From positions 88,549 to 152,548 of the forward strand of contig NZ_FNBO01000009.1 in NCBI RefSeq assembly GCF_900102375.1: a stretch of 64,000 nt of DNA, in the 5' to 3' direction. Shown one piece after another: positions 41,621 through 50,814 of this stretch (position 1 is the first letter of the stretch; every line of letters begins with the position of its first letter). Under the pieces are notes generated by a model. The model saw only the letters and a program-made list of their open reading frames with translations, was not told where the DNA came from and made no database searches. The position numbers were made by a program, and so were the translations under genes. The DNA comes from Halorubrum xinjiangense (GTDB lineage: Archaea > Halobacteriota > Halobacteria > Halobacteriales > Haloferacaceae).

Positions 41621-43255
41621 GTGCCGCTGGAGTCGAACGCGCGGATCGCCAAAGCCCTCGCGGAGCGCGGCTACAACGCCGAGCGCGAGGCGGTCACCCT
41701 GCTCGCGGGCGCGACGGACCCGGCCGCCGCCGTCGCGGCCGCCGTCGACTGCGCCCCCGACGACGCCCTCCGGATCACCGCGGACCACGTCCGCGAGGCG
41801 ATCGCCGACACCGACGAATCCGCCGCCTCCCCGGACGAACCCGGACAATCTCCAGTCGAAACGGAGGGGTCTGGGGACACCGGGGCCGGAGGGACCAAGG
41901 CGGTCTCCGGCGCCGCGACGACCGACGCTATCGACTCCACGACAGCAGATTCCGCAATCGCCGACTCCACGACAGCCGGATCCCCACCTGCCGACTCCGG
42001 GACGGCCAACGCCTCGTCTGCCGACGGTGACCGCGCTCGAGGCTCTGACCTGCGCGAGTTGGAGGTCGGCAACGACATGACCGGTCGCAGCACCGGGACC
42101 GGCGAGTACACCGACTTCGTCACGACGTTCCGCGACCGCTACGAACGGCTCTCGAAGATTCTCCGCGGACGCGTCAACCACCGGCCGGCCGAGGCGATCG
42201 CTGACATGCCCGGCGGGAGCGACGCCGCGATGATCGGCCTCGTCAACGACGTCCGCTCCACCAAGTCCGGCCACTGGCTGATCGAGTTAGAGGACACCAC
42301 CGGGACGTTCCCCGCCTTGGTGATGAAGGACAAGGGCCTCGCCGACGTCGTCGACGAGATACTGATGGACGAGTGTGTCGCCGTCGAGGGGACGCTCGCT
42401 GACGACGCCGGCATCCTCTTCGCGGACTCGCTCCACTTCCCGGACGTCCCCCGCACGCACCGCCCCGGCGGGGCCGACCGCCACGTCCAGGCCGCGCTGA
42501 TCTCCGACGTCCACGTCGGCAGCGACGAGTTCATGGCCGACGCGTGGCACAGCTTTACCGACTGGCTCCACACGCCCGAGGCCGACCCCGTGGAGTACCT
42601 GCTGCTCGCGGGCGACATGGTCGAGGGCGTCGGCGTCTACCCCGACCAAGACGAGGAGCTGGAGATCGTCGACATCTACGAGCAGTACGAGGCCTTCGCG
42701 GAACACCTCAAGGAGGTGCCCGCGGACACCGAGGTCGTGATGATCCCGGGCAACCACGACGCGGTCCGGCTCGCCGAGCCGCAGCCCGGGTTCAACGACG
42801 AGATCCGGGAGATTTTGGACGTCCACGACGCGCAGATCGTTTCGAATCCGGCCACCGTCTCCGTCGAGGGCGTCGAAGTGCTGATGTACCACGGCGTCTC
42901 GCTCGACGAGGTGATCGCGGAGCTGCCCGAGGAGAAGGCGAGCTACGACGAGCCGCACAAGGCGATGTACCAGCTGTTAAAGAAGCGTCACGTCGCGCCG
43001 CAGTTCGGCGGGCACACCCGCGTCGCGCCCGAGGAGCGCGACTACCTCGTCATCGAGGACGTGCCCGACGTGTTCCACACCGGCCACGTCCACAAGCTCG
43101 GCTGGGGGAAGTACCACAACGTGCTCTCGGTCAACTCCGGCTGCTGGCAGGCCCAGACCGACTTCCAGAAGTCCGTCAACATCGACCCCGACGCCGGCTA
43201 CGCCCCCATTCTCGACCTCGACACCCTCGACATGACGGTCCGCAAGTTCTCGTAG
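41621..43255 (+). CDS. polD1: DNA polymerase D small subunit (DP1)
   Basis: The proofreading subunit of archaeal replicative PolD. The frame is open from a TTG at 41594, but GTG at 41621 gives MPLESNARIAKALAERGYNA, the usual DP1 start, and 544 residues. After a variable S/T/D-rich linker (about residues 75-155) come the OB fold and the calcineurin-like phosphoesterase: ISDVHVGSDEF, LLAGDMVEGVGVY, MIPGNHDAVR and FHTGHVHKLGWGKYHNVLS supply the metal ligands of the 3'-5' exonuclease. The large subunit is not in the window. Confidence 0.94.
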   Translation: MPLESNARIAKALAERGYNAEREAVTLLAGATDPAAAVAAAVDCAPDDALRITADHVREAIADTDESAASPDEPGQSPVETEGSGDTGAGGTKAVSGAATTDAIDSTTADSAIADSTTAGSPPADSGTANASSADGDRARGSDLRELEVGNDMTGRSTGTGEYTDFVTTFRDRYERLSKILRGRVNHRPAEAIADMPGGSDAAMIGLVNDVRSTKSGHWLIELEDTTGTFPALVMKDKGLADVVDEILMDECVAVEGTLADDAGILFADSLHFPDVPRTHRPGGADRHVQAALISDVHVGSDEFMADAWHSFTDWLHTPEADPVEYLLLAGDMVEGVGVYPDQDEELEIVDIYEQYEAFAEHLKEVPADTEVVMIPGNHDAVRLAEPQPGFNDEIREILDVHDAQIVSNPATVSVEGVEVLMYHGVSLDEVIAELPEEKASYDEPHKAMYQLLKKRHVAPQFGGHTRVAPEERDYLVIEDVPDVFHTGHVHKLGWGKYHNVLSVNSGCWQAQTDFQKSVNIDPDAGYAPILDLDTLDMTVRKFS

Positions 43256-43293
43256 CTCGACCGTCGAGCCGGCGGCTGTGCCGTTCGAGCGCG

Positions 43294-43926
43294 TCAGCGC
43301 TCTATCTCCACCCGCCCGCTCGTCGCGTCGTTGAGGCGCTCGCGGAGCGCCTCGACCTCTTCGACCGGCACCCGGAGGTCGAACCGGACCCGTTCGCCGT
43401 AGTCCGCGTCGAACTCGACGCCCGTCGACTCGATCACGCCCCGCACCGTCCCCGAGTCGTCGTACTCGGTCTCGACGCCGAGAGTGCGGTGCGGGCGCTC
43501 CTCGACCACGCCGGCCGCGTCGACGCCTTCCTTCACCGCGCGCGAGTAAGCGCGCGCGAGCCCCCCGACCCCGAGGTTCGTTCCGCCGTAGTACCGCGTC
43601 ACCACCGCGGCGACGTTCCGGACCTCGCGCTGCTGGAGGACGTTCAGCGCGGGCTTTCCAGCGGAGCCGGTCGGCTCCCCGTCGTCCGACGAGTACTCCC
43701 TGAGCATCGGCTCCGAGCTCGGGGCGCGTTCGGACGGCTCGCCCGCTGGCACCCGGTACGCGGGCACGTTGTGGGTCGCGTCGGCGTACTCGCCCCGGAC
43801 CTCCTCGACGAACGCCTCCGCCGCCTCGACCGTGTCGACGGGCGCGACGTGGCCGAGGAACTCCGAGCCCTGGACCTCGAACCGGGCGGTCACGCGCTCG
43901 GCCACCGTCCGGTACGCGTCGGTCAC
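43294..43926 (-). CDS. YigZ/IMPACT family protein (210 aa)
   Basis: The GTG at 43926 overlaps the upstream gene's TGA (GTGA). The UPF0029 core is present: SEFLGHVAPVDTVEAAEAFV, ATHNVPAYRV, SSDDGEPTGSAGKPALNVLQ and VAAVVTRYYGGTNLGVGGLA, followed by a ferredoxin-like C-terminal part. Bacterial YigZ and eukaryotic IMPACT bind RNA or ribosome-linked factors; the archaeal role is unknown. Confidence 0.9.
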   Translation of the reverse strand: MTDAYRTVAERVTARFEVQGSEFLGHVAPVDTVEAAEAFVEEVRGEYADATHNVPAYRVPAGEPSERAPSSEPMLREYSSDDGEPTGSAGKPALNVLQQREVRNVAAVVTRYYGGTNLGVGGLARAYSRAVKEGVDAAGVVEERPHRTLGVETEYDDSGTVRGVIESTGVEFDADYGERVRFDLRVPVEEVEALRERLNDATSGRVEIER

Positions 43927-44414
43927 GACGGCCCCTCCTCGGCTTCGCTCCCTCCCCTCTCGTCCGGTTCGTCCTCTCGTCGACGCTCGACGGCGACGCT
44001 CGTCGGGGGCGCGAGCCGGTACAGCGCGAGGAAGGAACCGACCCCGACGACCTCGACGATCACCGCCACGACGGCCAGCGGCTCCGCCGCGAGCGCCGCG
44101 GCCGCGTCCGTCCCGTGCCACGCGGGGAACCCGCCGAGGAACGCCGCGAGCGTCCCCGCGCCGAGCGCGTACAGCCGCCGGTACTCGCCGGCCCGCAGCG
44201 TCGCGACGGCGACCGCCACCGCCAGCGCGCTCCCGGCGAGGAAGAAGTAGGGACGCGCGTCCGGCGGCGACCCGAGCCGCGGCCACGCCCACAGCAGGTG
44301 GACCGCCGCGGCGACGGCCGTCGTCTGGGCGGCGACGCCGCGGAGCAGGCGCTTCTTCGGAGCGTTTCTACCTACCGCGTCCGACCCGCGATCGAGGTCC
44401 GCCTCGTCGCTCAT
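43923..44414 (-). CDS. Four-helix membrane protein (163 aa)
   Basis: The ATG at 44414 gives MSDEADLDRGSDAVGRNAPK. Four hydrophobic segments follow, approximately at residues 26-45, 55-70, 78-95 and 105-130, with PFAM-like features absent. The C-terminus is charged. It is translationally coupled to the YigZ-type gene through a GTGA overlap. Function unknown. Confidence 0.7.
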   Translation of the reverse strand: MSDEADLDRGSDAVGRNAPKKRLLRGVAAQTTAVAAAVHLLWAWPRLGSPPDARPYFFLAGSALAVAVAVATLRAGEYRRLYALGAGTLAAFLGGFPAWHGTDAAAALAAEPLAVVAVIVEVVGVGSFLALYRLAPPTSVAVERRREDEPDERGGSEAEEGPS

Positions 44415-44446
44415 CGGATCACCCTCGGCTCGCGGGTCACTCTCAT

Positions 44447-45052
44447 TTACTCCCACGGGTGGTTCCCGGGCGCGTCGGGCCACAGCGGGTACCAGTACGA
44501 CTCGTCGTCCTCCAAGCCGAGCTCGCCGTCGAGGACCGACTGGAGCTTGAACTCGATCCGCTGGTTCCGGTCGCTCGTTCCCCGCGGCGCGAACGGGTAG
44601 TAGGCGCCGCGCCGGAACGAGTAGATCCAGTAGACCGGCCCGTCGTCGTTCTCGAAGCCGAACACGGCCGCGAGCAGCCGCGAGCCGAACCCCTCCTCGA
44701 TGAACTGGTCGGCCGCGAAGTGGACGCTCGTCACCAGGTCCTCGGGGTCGTCGTCCTCCAAGACGAACCACTGGTAGCCGTGGTCGTCCTCGTGGCGGTG
44801 GAAGCCGGTACCGGTGTCGATCTCGCCGGCCTCGAGGATGGCCTCGACGGTTTCGACCGCCTCGTCGAAGCGGGTGCTGTCCATGCCGGAGAAGCAGAGC
44901 GCGGCCTCGCCGCAGTGGTCGTAGCGGAGGTCCGCCTCCATCGTCATGTACGCGGTCGACATCCCGAAGAGGTCCTCGGGGTCCGCCTCGCGGGTCGCGT
45001 CGGTCTCGGCGCTCGTCCCGAGCACGGCCCGGATCGTGTCGAAGATGCCCAT
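44447..45052 (-). CDS. PspAB-like protein (201 aa)
   Basis: MGIFDTIRAVLGTSAETDAT is followed by DLFGMSTAYMTMEADLRYDH, GYQWFVLEDDDPEDLVTSVH, and AADQFIEEGFGSRLLAAVFG, blocks I associate with the PspA-associated protein PspAB found with HtpX or PspA in haloarchaea and actinobacteria. It may take part in a membrane-stress response. No PspA or HtpX gene is adjacent here. It lies 32 bases upstream of the four-helix membrane gene, probably the same transcript. Confidence 0.78.
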   Translation of the reverse strand: MGIFDTIRAVLGTSAETDATREADPEDLFGMSTAYMTMEADLRYDHCGEAALCFSGMDSTRFDEAVETVEAILEAGEIDTGTGFHRHEDDHGYQWFVLEDDDPEDLVTSVHFAADQFIEEGFGSRLLAAVFGFENDDGPVYWIYSFRRGAYYPFAPRGTSDRNQRIEFKLQSVLDGELGLEDDESYWYPLWPDAPGNHPWE

Positions 45053-45145
45053 CTAGGCGGGCCTACGGGCGGCGGGGTTTAGGGCGTTTCTCTCGGCGGG
45101 TCCGCCGCCCCGCCGCGTCTCGCCGGCGAGTTCCCCGTCGTCAAG

Positions 45146-46060
45146 TCACTCCTCGTCGCCGACGCGATCGAGGTACGTCAACACGCCACGCGTGTTCAGG
45201 CTCGTGTTCGCCTTGGCGCGCTCTGGGTTCCAGTAGTCGATGTCGCGGCTTGCCGCCTCGAAGTGCTCGACGACCGCCTCGTCGTCGCCGAGCTCGGCGC
45301 GCTTCTGCCGGACCCGCTCGACCCACTCGACGTACGCCCGCTTCGCCTCGCCGATCAGGTCCGCGTCGCAGTCGCGCGGGCCGAAGTGGCCGAAACAGAC
45401 CGTGTCGGGGTCGAGCTCCTCGATCAGCCGGATGTCGTCGAGGCACTGCTCGAAGTCGAACTGCGGCGGCGGCGTGGTCGGCGTCACGGCGTCGATCTCG
45501 GGGACGTAGATGCCGGCGGCGTCGGCGGCGAACACGACGTCTGCGTCGGGGTCGTGGTAAACGGCGTGGTGGGGAGCGTGGCCGGGCGCGTCGTGAACGA
45601 CGAGCTCGCGGTCGCCGAGGTCGATCCGGTCGCCCTCGGCGACGCCCTCGATCCGGCCGTCCGGTATCGGCTCCGGCTCCGCGTAGTACTCCCACTGCTC
45701 CTCGACCGCTGACTTGGTGCCGGCGACGAGCGCTCCGGGATCGACGAGGTGCCGAACTCCTTTCTCGGGGACCCGTACCTCGGCGTTCGGGTAGCGCTCC
45801 GCGAGGTAGCCCGCGCCCCCGGCGTGGTCGAGGTGAGCGTGGGTCGGCAGGATCCACGCGAGCTCCTCGCGGGAGATTCCGATCTCCTCGATCGTCTCGA
45901 AGAGGGCCTCCCGGTTCGCCCCCGTCCCGGTGTCGATCACGATCGGGCGCTCGGCGTCGTACACGTAGACGGCGCCGTACTCGTCGGTGTCGAACATGCC
46001 GGTGTCGTGGACGTACAGGTCCTCGACGCCGCGGACCGGTTCGAACTCGCCAGCGCGCAT
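45146..46060 (-). CDS. MBL-fold metallo-hydrolase (304 aa)
   Basis: The ATG at 46060 gives MRAGEFEPVRGVEDLYVHDT. The metal site HxHxDH is LPTHAHLDHAGG; further ligands are in DAPGHAPHHAVYHD, VVFAADAAGIYVP and CFGHFGPRDCD. It resembles glyoxalase II-like or quorum-lactonase-like members; the substrate is not evident. An in-frame upstream extension is repeat-like (AVVTSAGGR) and was not used. It ends 93 bases upstream of pspAB on the same strand. Confidence 0.88.
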   Translation of the reverse strand: MRAGEFEPVRGVEDLYVHDTGMFDTDEYGAVYVYDAERPIVIDTGTGANREALFETIEEIGISREELAWILPTHAHLDHAGGAGYLAERYPNAEVRVPEKGVRHLVDPGALVAGTKSAVEEQWEYYAEPEPIPDGRIEGVAEGDRIDLGDRELVVHDAPGHAPHHAVYHDPDADVVFAADAAGIYVPEIDAVTPTTPPPQFDFEQCLDDIRLIEELDPDTVCFGHFGPRDCDADLIGEAKRAYVEWVERVRQKRAELGDDEAVVEHFEAASRDIDYWNPERAKANTSLNTRGVLTYLDRVGDEE

Positions 46061-46218
46061 ACCGGACGAGGGACCCGGGGGCACTTCTAGCGATCGGTCC
46101 GCGACCCTCCCTCCAGCGCTCGTGACGGCCCTCCCTCCAGCGCTCGTGACGACCGCAGCCCCGGCTAGGAGCACCCGTCCGGGCCGGGGCTTATGGTCGC
46201 GCCGCCCGTGGGGACGGT

Positions 46219-47163
46219 ATGCGAGTGCTCGTCACCGGTGCGACCGGCTTCGTCGGGAGCCGGCTCGTCCCGACGCTCCGTTCTCGCGGCCACGACGTGG
46301 TCGCGCTCGTCCGCGACGCCGACGGCTACGACGCGCCCGAGGGCGTCGCCGTCGTCGAGGGCGACCTCTTGGAGCCCGACACGCTGCCGCCGGCGTTCGA
46401 ACTCGACGGCGAGACGGTCGACGCCGCGTACTACCTCGTCCACTCGATGGACGGCGGCCCGGGGTACGAGGAGCGCGACCGAAACTGCGCGACCAACTTC
46501 GCCGCGGCCGCGTCGGACGCGGGAGTCGACCGGATCGTCTACCTCGGGGGGCTCGGCGAGGACCGCGACGACCTCTCCGAACACCTCCGATCCCGGCGCG
46601 AGGTCGAACGGATCCTCGGCGACGGCGACCCGGCGCTCACGACGCTCCGGGCCGCTATCATCATCGGCGCCGGCAGCGCCAGCTTCGAAGTGATCGCCGG
46701 CCTCGCGCGGCGGCTCCCGGTGATGGTCACCCCGAAGTGGGTCGACACGCTGTGTCAGCCGATCGCGATAGCCGACGTGGTCGCCTACCTCGCGGGCGTC
46801 CTCGACGTCCCCGAAACAGCGGGCGAGACGTACGAGATCGGCGGTCCGGAGGTGTTGACCTACGCCGAGATCCTCCGCCGGACTAGGCGGCAGCTCGGCG
46901 GCGGCCTCCGTATCGTCAGGGTCCCGGTGTTGAGCCCCGAGCTGTCCGCTCGGTGGCTCCGACTCGTCACCGACGTGAACCCCTACCTCGCCCGCTCGCT
47001 GGTCGAGGGGCTCCGCAACACCGTGATCGTCGAGGACGACCGGATCCGCGACACCGTCCCCGTCGAGCGCACCCCCTTCGAACTCGCGGTCGCGCGGGCG
47101 CTGACCGAGTCGCGGAACGCGGCTGAATCCCGACTGAGCGCGCTCCCCGGGGTCTCGTCGTGA
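46219..47163 (+). CDS. NAD(P)-binding atypical SDR / epimerase-like protein (314 aa)
   Basis: A Rossmann fold begins MRVLVTGATGFVGSRLVPTL with the TGxxGxxG motif of atypical SDRs. AAYYLVHSMDGG and VDRIVYLGGLGEDRDDLSEH resemble the YLVHSM family found near DUF2867-type proteins. The catalytic Tyr/Lys pair is not clear. It overlaps the next gene by 4 bases (GTGA), indicating coupling to a membrane protein. Confidence 0.87.
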   Translation: MRVLVTGATGFVGSRLVPTLRSRGHDVVALVRDADGYDAPEGVAVVEGDLLEPDTLPPAFELDGETVDAAYYLVHSMDGGPGYEERDRNCATNFAAAASDAGVDRIVYLGGLGEDRDDLSEHLRSRREVERILGDGDPALTTLRAAIIIGAGSASFEVIAGLARRLPVMVTPKWVDTLCQPIAIADVVAYLAGVLDVPETAGETYEIGGPEVLTYAEILRRTRRQLGGGLRIVRVPVLSPELSARWLRLVTDVNPYLARSLVEGLRNTVIVEDDRIRDTVPVERTPFELAVARALTESRNAAESRLSALPGVSS

Positions 47164-47840
47164 GCCGCGAGTACGGGGAGACGTGGGTGTACGAGAGCCT
47201 CGTCGGCGGCATTCCGGGCCTCGGGATCTCGCGGACGCTTGCGGTCGCGCTCCAGTTCGCCATCTTCGAGGTGGGCGTGGTGGGGCTCGGCTGGTACTAC
47301 GGGACGTGGGACGCCGTGGCGGCCGGGACGGTGGCGGTCGTCGTCGCGGCGGTCGGCAGCGTCGAGATGCACCGGCTGGGCGCGAAGAACCGGCTGCTCG
47401 GGACCCCGCCGGAACACAAGCGGCTGCTGTTCGGGTCGAGCATCGAGATCGTGTTGGGCGTGCTGGCGTTCATCGCGCTGGTGACGTACCTCTTCGCGTG
47501 GGACGCGGCCGCGGGGCCGACGCTCATCGACCGGCTGTTCGGCCCGGAGCCGCCGCTCCCCGTCGTCTACCTCACCCTGCTCGTCCTCTGGGACCTCACG
47601 TACCGCATCGGTACCTCCTGGTGGAGCGCCGTTGTCGCGCTGTGGCGCGCGGTCCACGTCGACCTCCCGCCCGACGAGCGCGCGACGGTCAGGCGGCTCG
47701 ACGCCGAGAACATCGGCTTCTCCGCCGTCCAGCTCGCCCTCGTCCCGTTCCTGCTCACGGAGCCCGTGCTGCTCGGCGCGGTGGTCGGGCACGTGATCGC
47801 GGTCGCGGTCGTCTGTTCGGCCGCGATCTGGCTCACGTGA
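47160..47840 (+). CDS. Multi-pass membrane protein (226 aa)
   Basis: The GTG start at 47160 overlaps the SDR gene's TGA. After MSREYGETWVYESLVGGIPG there are six or so hydrophobic segments, with a conserved-looking VEMHRLGAKNRLLGTPPEHK loop between the second and third, and TYRIGTSWWSAVVALWRAVH further on. Haloarchaeal family of unknown function. Probably works with the SDR protein, judging only by coupling. Confidence 0.75.
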   Translation: MSREYGETWVYESLVGGIPGLGISRTLAVALQFAIFEVGVVGLGWYYGTWDAVAAGTVAVVVAAVGSVEMHRLGAKNRLLGTPPEHKRLLFGSSIEIVLGVLAFIALVTYLFAWDAAAGPTLIDRLFGPEPPLPVVYLTLLVLWDLTYRIGTSWWSAVVALWRAVHVDLPPDERATVRRLDAENIGFSAVQLALVPFLLTEPVLLGAVVGHVIAVAVVCSAAIWLT

Positions 47841-47960
47841 GCCTCCGGCTCCGTTCGGCTCCGTCGCCGTCGGGACCGTACCCGCTGCTATCGGGAACAA
47901 GAGCTGCCGCTATCGGCGTTCGAGAACGGAATTAAAAGACGCGTCGTCGCCGCGGCCGCG

Positions 47961-48134
47961 TCACTTCCCCTGGAGCTCTTCGAACTTGTCGAGGAGTGCC
48001 TCCGCGGAGTCGCCCGAGTCGTAGGTCAGTGACCCGGAGTACTCGGGGCGCTCCGCGTCGAAGTCCGCGTCGACTTCGCTGGTCTTCTTCTCGCGACGCT
48101 CGTGTTCGGCCTCGTCATAGGCACCCATTGACAT
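47961..48134 (-). CDS. DUF5786 family protein (57 aa)
   Basis: The ATG at 48134 gives MSMGAYDEAEHERREKKTSE, then YDSGDSAEALLDKFEELQGK, the full length of the DUF5786 family. An alternative longer frame from 48215 is rejected because it would cross the promoter. An operator-like palindrome lies at 48165-48180. Function unknown. It is divergent to a DUF5784 gene. Confidence 0.85.
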   Translation of the reverse strand: MSMGAYDEAEHERREKKTSEVDADFDAERPEYSGSLTYDSGDSAEALLDKFEELQGK

Positions 48135-48164
48135 GGTACACCCACACTTGGCCGTTTCCTGTAA

Positions 48165-48180
48165 TATACCTGTCGGTAAA
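48165..48180. promoter_or_regulatory. Operator-like palindrome (TATACC-TGTC-GGTAAA)
   Basis: It matches the TTTACC-N4-GGTAAA operator at 11 of 12 arm positions, with the same spacer length. It lies 31 bases upstream of the DUF5786 start and overlaps a TATA-like tatatta on the minus strand. It is far from the TetR cluster, so the match may be chance. Confidence 0.4.
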
Positions 48181-48253
48181 CGTATCATAAACCGTGAACG
48201 TTCGGTCCCGTCCACCGGAATGAATTAACCCCGCGGTGTGATACCGAACGCAC

Positions 48254-49303
48254 GTGGCACAACCGCTCCGCTTCAGGCGCTCGCCCGGCCGCTGGACCGC
48301 GGACCGCGTCCGGTCGCAGATCGGCCGCCCGCTCGACGAGAACCTCGGAGCGACCGCCGGCGACCCGTGGTTCGCGCCGCCGCCGGACTACGAGGCGCGT
48401 CGGTTCGACATGGCGGACGGGTCGTTCGCGCTGTTCTGCTGGACCGACGACGACGCCGACCCTCCGGCGGGCGCCGACGGCGGCCCGGTCGGGTACTGGC
48501 TGGGCAACACCGAGACGCCGAGCGAGCTCTGGCGGACGGACAAGTACGGGTTCGACGAGGCGCCGTACCCGGTCTCGCGGTGGGCGCAGCGGGAGCTGCT
48601 CGCCGGGCTCCACGACGACGAGCCGTGGCTGGCCGACTACCCGCACGTCTCGTGGTACTTCCTGCCCGTGTTCTGCTCGAAGGACGGCGCGGAGACGAGC
48701 CGGGCGTTCTTCCGCGACCACGCGGCCGGGTTCCCGGACGCGACCCGCGAGGCGGGGACCGGCTTCGTCGAGGAGACGCTCCGGCCGGGGACGCTCGACG
48801 ACTACCGCGAGGTCATGGCTGGGAAGCTCGGCACCTCCGCATCGCGCGATCTCGTCCGGATGAGCGCGGCGATAGCCGAGTTCACCGCGGCCCGGATCCT
48901 CACGGACGCGGGGTACGAGGTCACCCCGGAGATCGAGGTGACGACGGGCCACTCGCTCGACTACCGCGCGACGGACCCCGAGACGGGCGCCGGACACCTC
49001 GTCGAGGTGACGCGCCCGCAGCCGACGGCGGGGCGCTCCGCGAACGACCCGGTCGCCGCCGTCCGCGACACCGCCGAGACGAAGACGAGCGGCCAGCTTG
49101 CGGCCCACGCCGGCGGCGTCACGCTGTTCGTCGACTGCTCGTCGTTCCCCGCCGACGAGTGGGCCGCCGTGCGCGCGGCCGAGCCCGCGGTCCGTCACAA
49201 GCCCGCGGTCGTGTACCGCGCCGAGCCGGACGGGTCGATCGAGGGGTACCGGAAGGGGTCGGTCCCGATCGACCTCTCCGAAGTCGTCGCCGGGCTCCCG
49301 TAG
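48254..49303 (+). CDS. DUF5784 family protein (349 aa)
   Basis: The GTG at 48254 gives MAQPLRFRRSPGRWTADRVR. The second half (EFTAARILTDAGYEVTPEIE, then DYRATDPETGAGHLVEVTRP) looks like a restriction-endonuclease-fold core with an acidic residue and an E-x-T/K-like element, but I cannot confirm catalysis. The family is haloarchaeal. A TATA-like gaattaac lies about 30 bases before the start. Function unknown. Confidence 0.78.
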   Translation: MAQPLRFRRSPGRWTADRVRSQIGRPLDENLGATAGDPWFAPPPDYEARRFDMADGSFALFCWTDDDADPPAGADGGPVGYWLGNTETPSELWRTDKYGFDEAPYPVSRWAQRELLAGLHDDEPWLADYPHVSWYFLPVFCSKDGAETSRAFFRDHAAGFPDATREAGTGFVEETLRPGTLDDYREVMAGKLGTSASRDLVRMSAAIAEFTAARILTDAGYEVTPEIEVTTGHSLDYRATDPETGAGHLVEVTRPQPTAGRSANDPVAAVRDTAETKTSGQLAAHAGGVTLFVDCSSFPADEWAAVRAAEPAVRHKPAVVYRAEPDGSIEGYRKGSVPIDLSEVVAGLP

Positions 49304-49439
49304 CCTCGCGGCTCGACGGTGCCGTCGACGGTGCCCGCGAGGCTCTCCGGCGACGTGCGCGCGTTCGTTCTCAACGTATCGGCGGCGCTCCGCGGTCGAG
49401 GGTCGAAAAAGGGGTACGGACTCCGTGCGGTTCGGCGCG

Positions 49440-49724
49440 TCAGAACGAGACCGGCGAGGGCCCGTCTTCCGCGTCGGTGGTCGGGTCGCGGTCCGAGTAG
49501 AACCGGCGACCAACGCCGCGGTGACAGACGCCGGCCCGGAGCGTGGTGAACACGTCGTCCGCGTCCTCGAACGTCTGGTCGCCGAACCGCTCTAAGACGT
49601 CGCCGAGCCGCTCGGACCCGTTCGCGAGCTCTACGGTCGCGTTGCCGTGAGCCGCGATGATCTCCTCAGAGGTGGTCGGGTACTGGTGCCGTTCGAGTCG
49701 GTCGTCGACGCCGTTCAAGCGCAT
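49440..49724 (-). CDS. DUF5789 family protein (94 aa)
   Basis: The ATG at 49724 gives MRLNGVDDRLERHQYPTTSE, then NATVELANGSERLGDVLERF, and the usual GRRFYSDRDPT and PVSF-like C-terminus of the DUF5789 family. A longer in-frame ORF upstream is not supported. The TATA box is likely in the cgatataagg repeats on the minus strand near 49790-49807 or in a nearer AT-rich stretch. Function unknown. Confidence 0.83.
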   Translation of the reverse strand: MRLNGVDDRLERHQYPTTSEEIIAAHGNATVELANGSERLGDVLERFGDQTFEDADDVFTTLRAGVCHRGVGRRFYSDRDPTTDAEDGPSPVSF

Positions 49725-49871
49725 CAACAGATGAAAACCGCCGATGGTTCTTAATGATTGTCCATGTACGACCTTAGTCGGGGGGGATACCTTATATCGC
49801 CTTATATCGCTCTCACTCCGGTGGTTCCCGGAACCACCGCGGCTTAGTGGCGGGCGCAATTACTCGCCTCT

Positions 49872-50789
49872 ATGCCCGCTGATTCCGCCGACTCCGCTGA
49901 ATCTTCCGATTCCGCCGATCCCCCCGACTCCAGCGATCCGGTCGTCGCCGACCTCCACGCCCACACGGACGTCTCCGACGGCACGCTGGCGCTCGAGGAG
50001 GTGCCCGCGGCCGCCCGCGAGGCGGGCGTCGACTGGGTCGCCGTCACCGACCACGACCGGATCCACCCCGGGCTCGACGCGCCGGTCGTCGAGCGCGACG
50101 GCGTCCGGATCGTCCGGGGGATCGAGCTCCGCGTCGACGCCGGCTTCGAGCGCCTCGACCTCCTCGGCTACGGCGTCGAACACACCGACGCGCTCGACGC
50201 CGAGATCGAACGCCTCCAGCGAGACCGCCGCGAGCGCGGCGCCGCCATCCTCGACGCGGTCGAGGGGCGACTCGGGGTCGACCTCGACGTGGAGCCGCGC
50301 GCCGGGCTGGGACGGCCGCACATCGCGCGAGCGATCGACGAGTCGGACGCCCCCTACGACTATGCCGGGGCGTTCGACGAGCTGATCGGAAACGACGGCC
50401 CCTGCTACGTCGCGCGTGACGTGACGCCGCTCGACGAGGGGATCGACCTGCTCGCGGACGCCTGCGCGCTCGTCGGGCTCGCGCACCCGTTCCGGTACGA
50501 GCGCGTCGACGAGGCGCTCGACGTCGCCCGCGAGTCGGCCTCGATCGGGGCGATCGAGCGCTTCTACCCGTACGGCCGCCCCGTCGACGACGCACGGATC
50601 GACCGCGTCGCCGCCGAGAGCGACCTACTCAGGACGGGCGGGACGGACGCGCACGAGCGGACGCTCGGGGTCGCGGGCCTGACGGCGTCGGCGTTCGAAC
50701 CCGTCCGCGAACGACTGCCCGAACCGGTCTCGGTCGAGGAGTTCCCGGCCGCGGACTCCCCCGGTGCGGCCCCCGACGAACAGCATTAA
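49872..50789 (+). CDS. PHP-domain phosphoesterase (305 aa)
   Basis: After a 22-residue Ala/Asp/Ser repeat comes VADLHAHTDVSDGTLALEEV (HxH of the PHP domain), DWVAVTDHDRIHPGLDAPVV, IVRGIELRV, LVGLAHPFRYERVDEAL and a final RTGGTDAHERTLGVAGL. This is a full set of metal-binding motifs. Members hydrolyse phosphate esters such as AMP-like 3',5'-bisphosphates or histidinol phosphate; the substrate is unknown. Confidence 0.9.
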   Translation: MPADSADSAESSDSADPPDSSDPVVADLHAHTDVSDGTLALEEVPAAAREAGVDWVAVTDHDRIHPGLDAPVVERDGVRIVRGIELRVDAGFERLDLLGYGVEHTDALDAEIERLQRDRRERGAAILDAVEGRLGVDLDVEPRAGLGRPHIARAIDESDAPYDYAGAFDELIGNDGPCYVARDVTPLDEGIDLLADACALVGLAHPFRYERVDEALDVARESASIGAIERFYPYGRPVDDARIDRVAAESDLLRTGGTDAHERTLGVAGLTASAFEPVRERLPEPVSVEEFPAADSPGAAPDEQH

Positions 50790-50814
50790 GCCCGCGCCGG
50801 ACGGAGTAGAGTAT

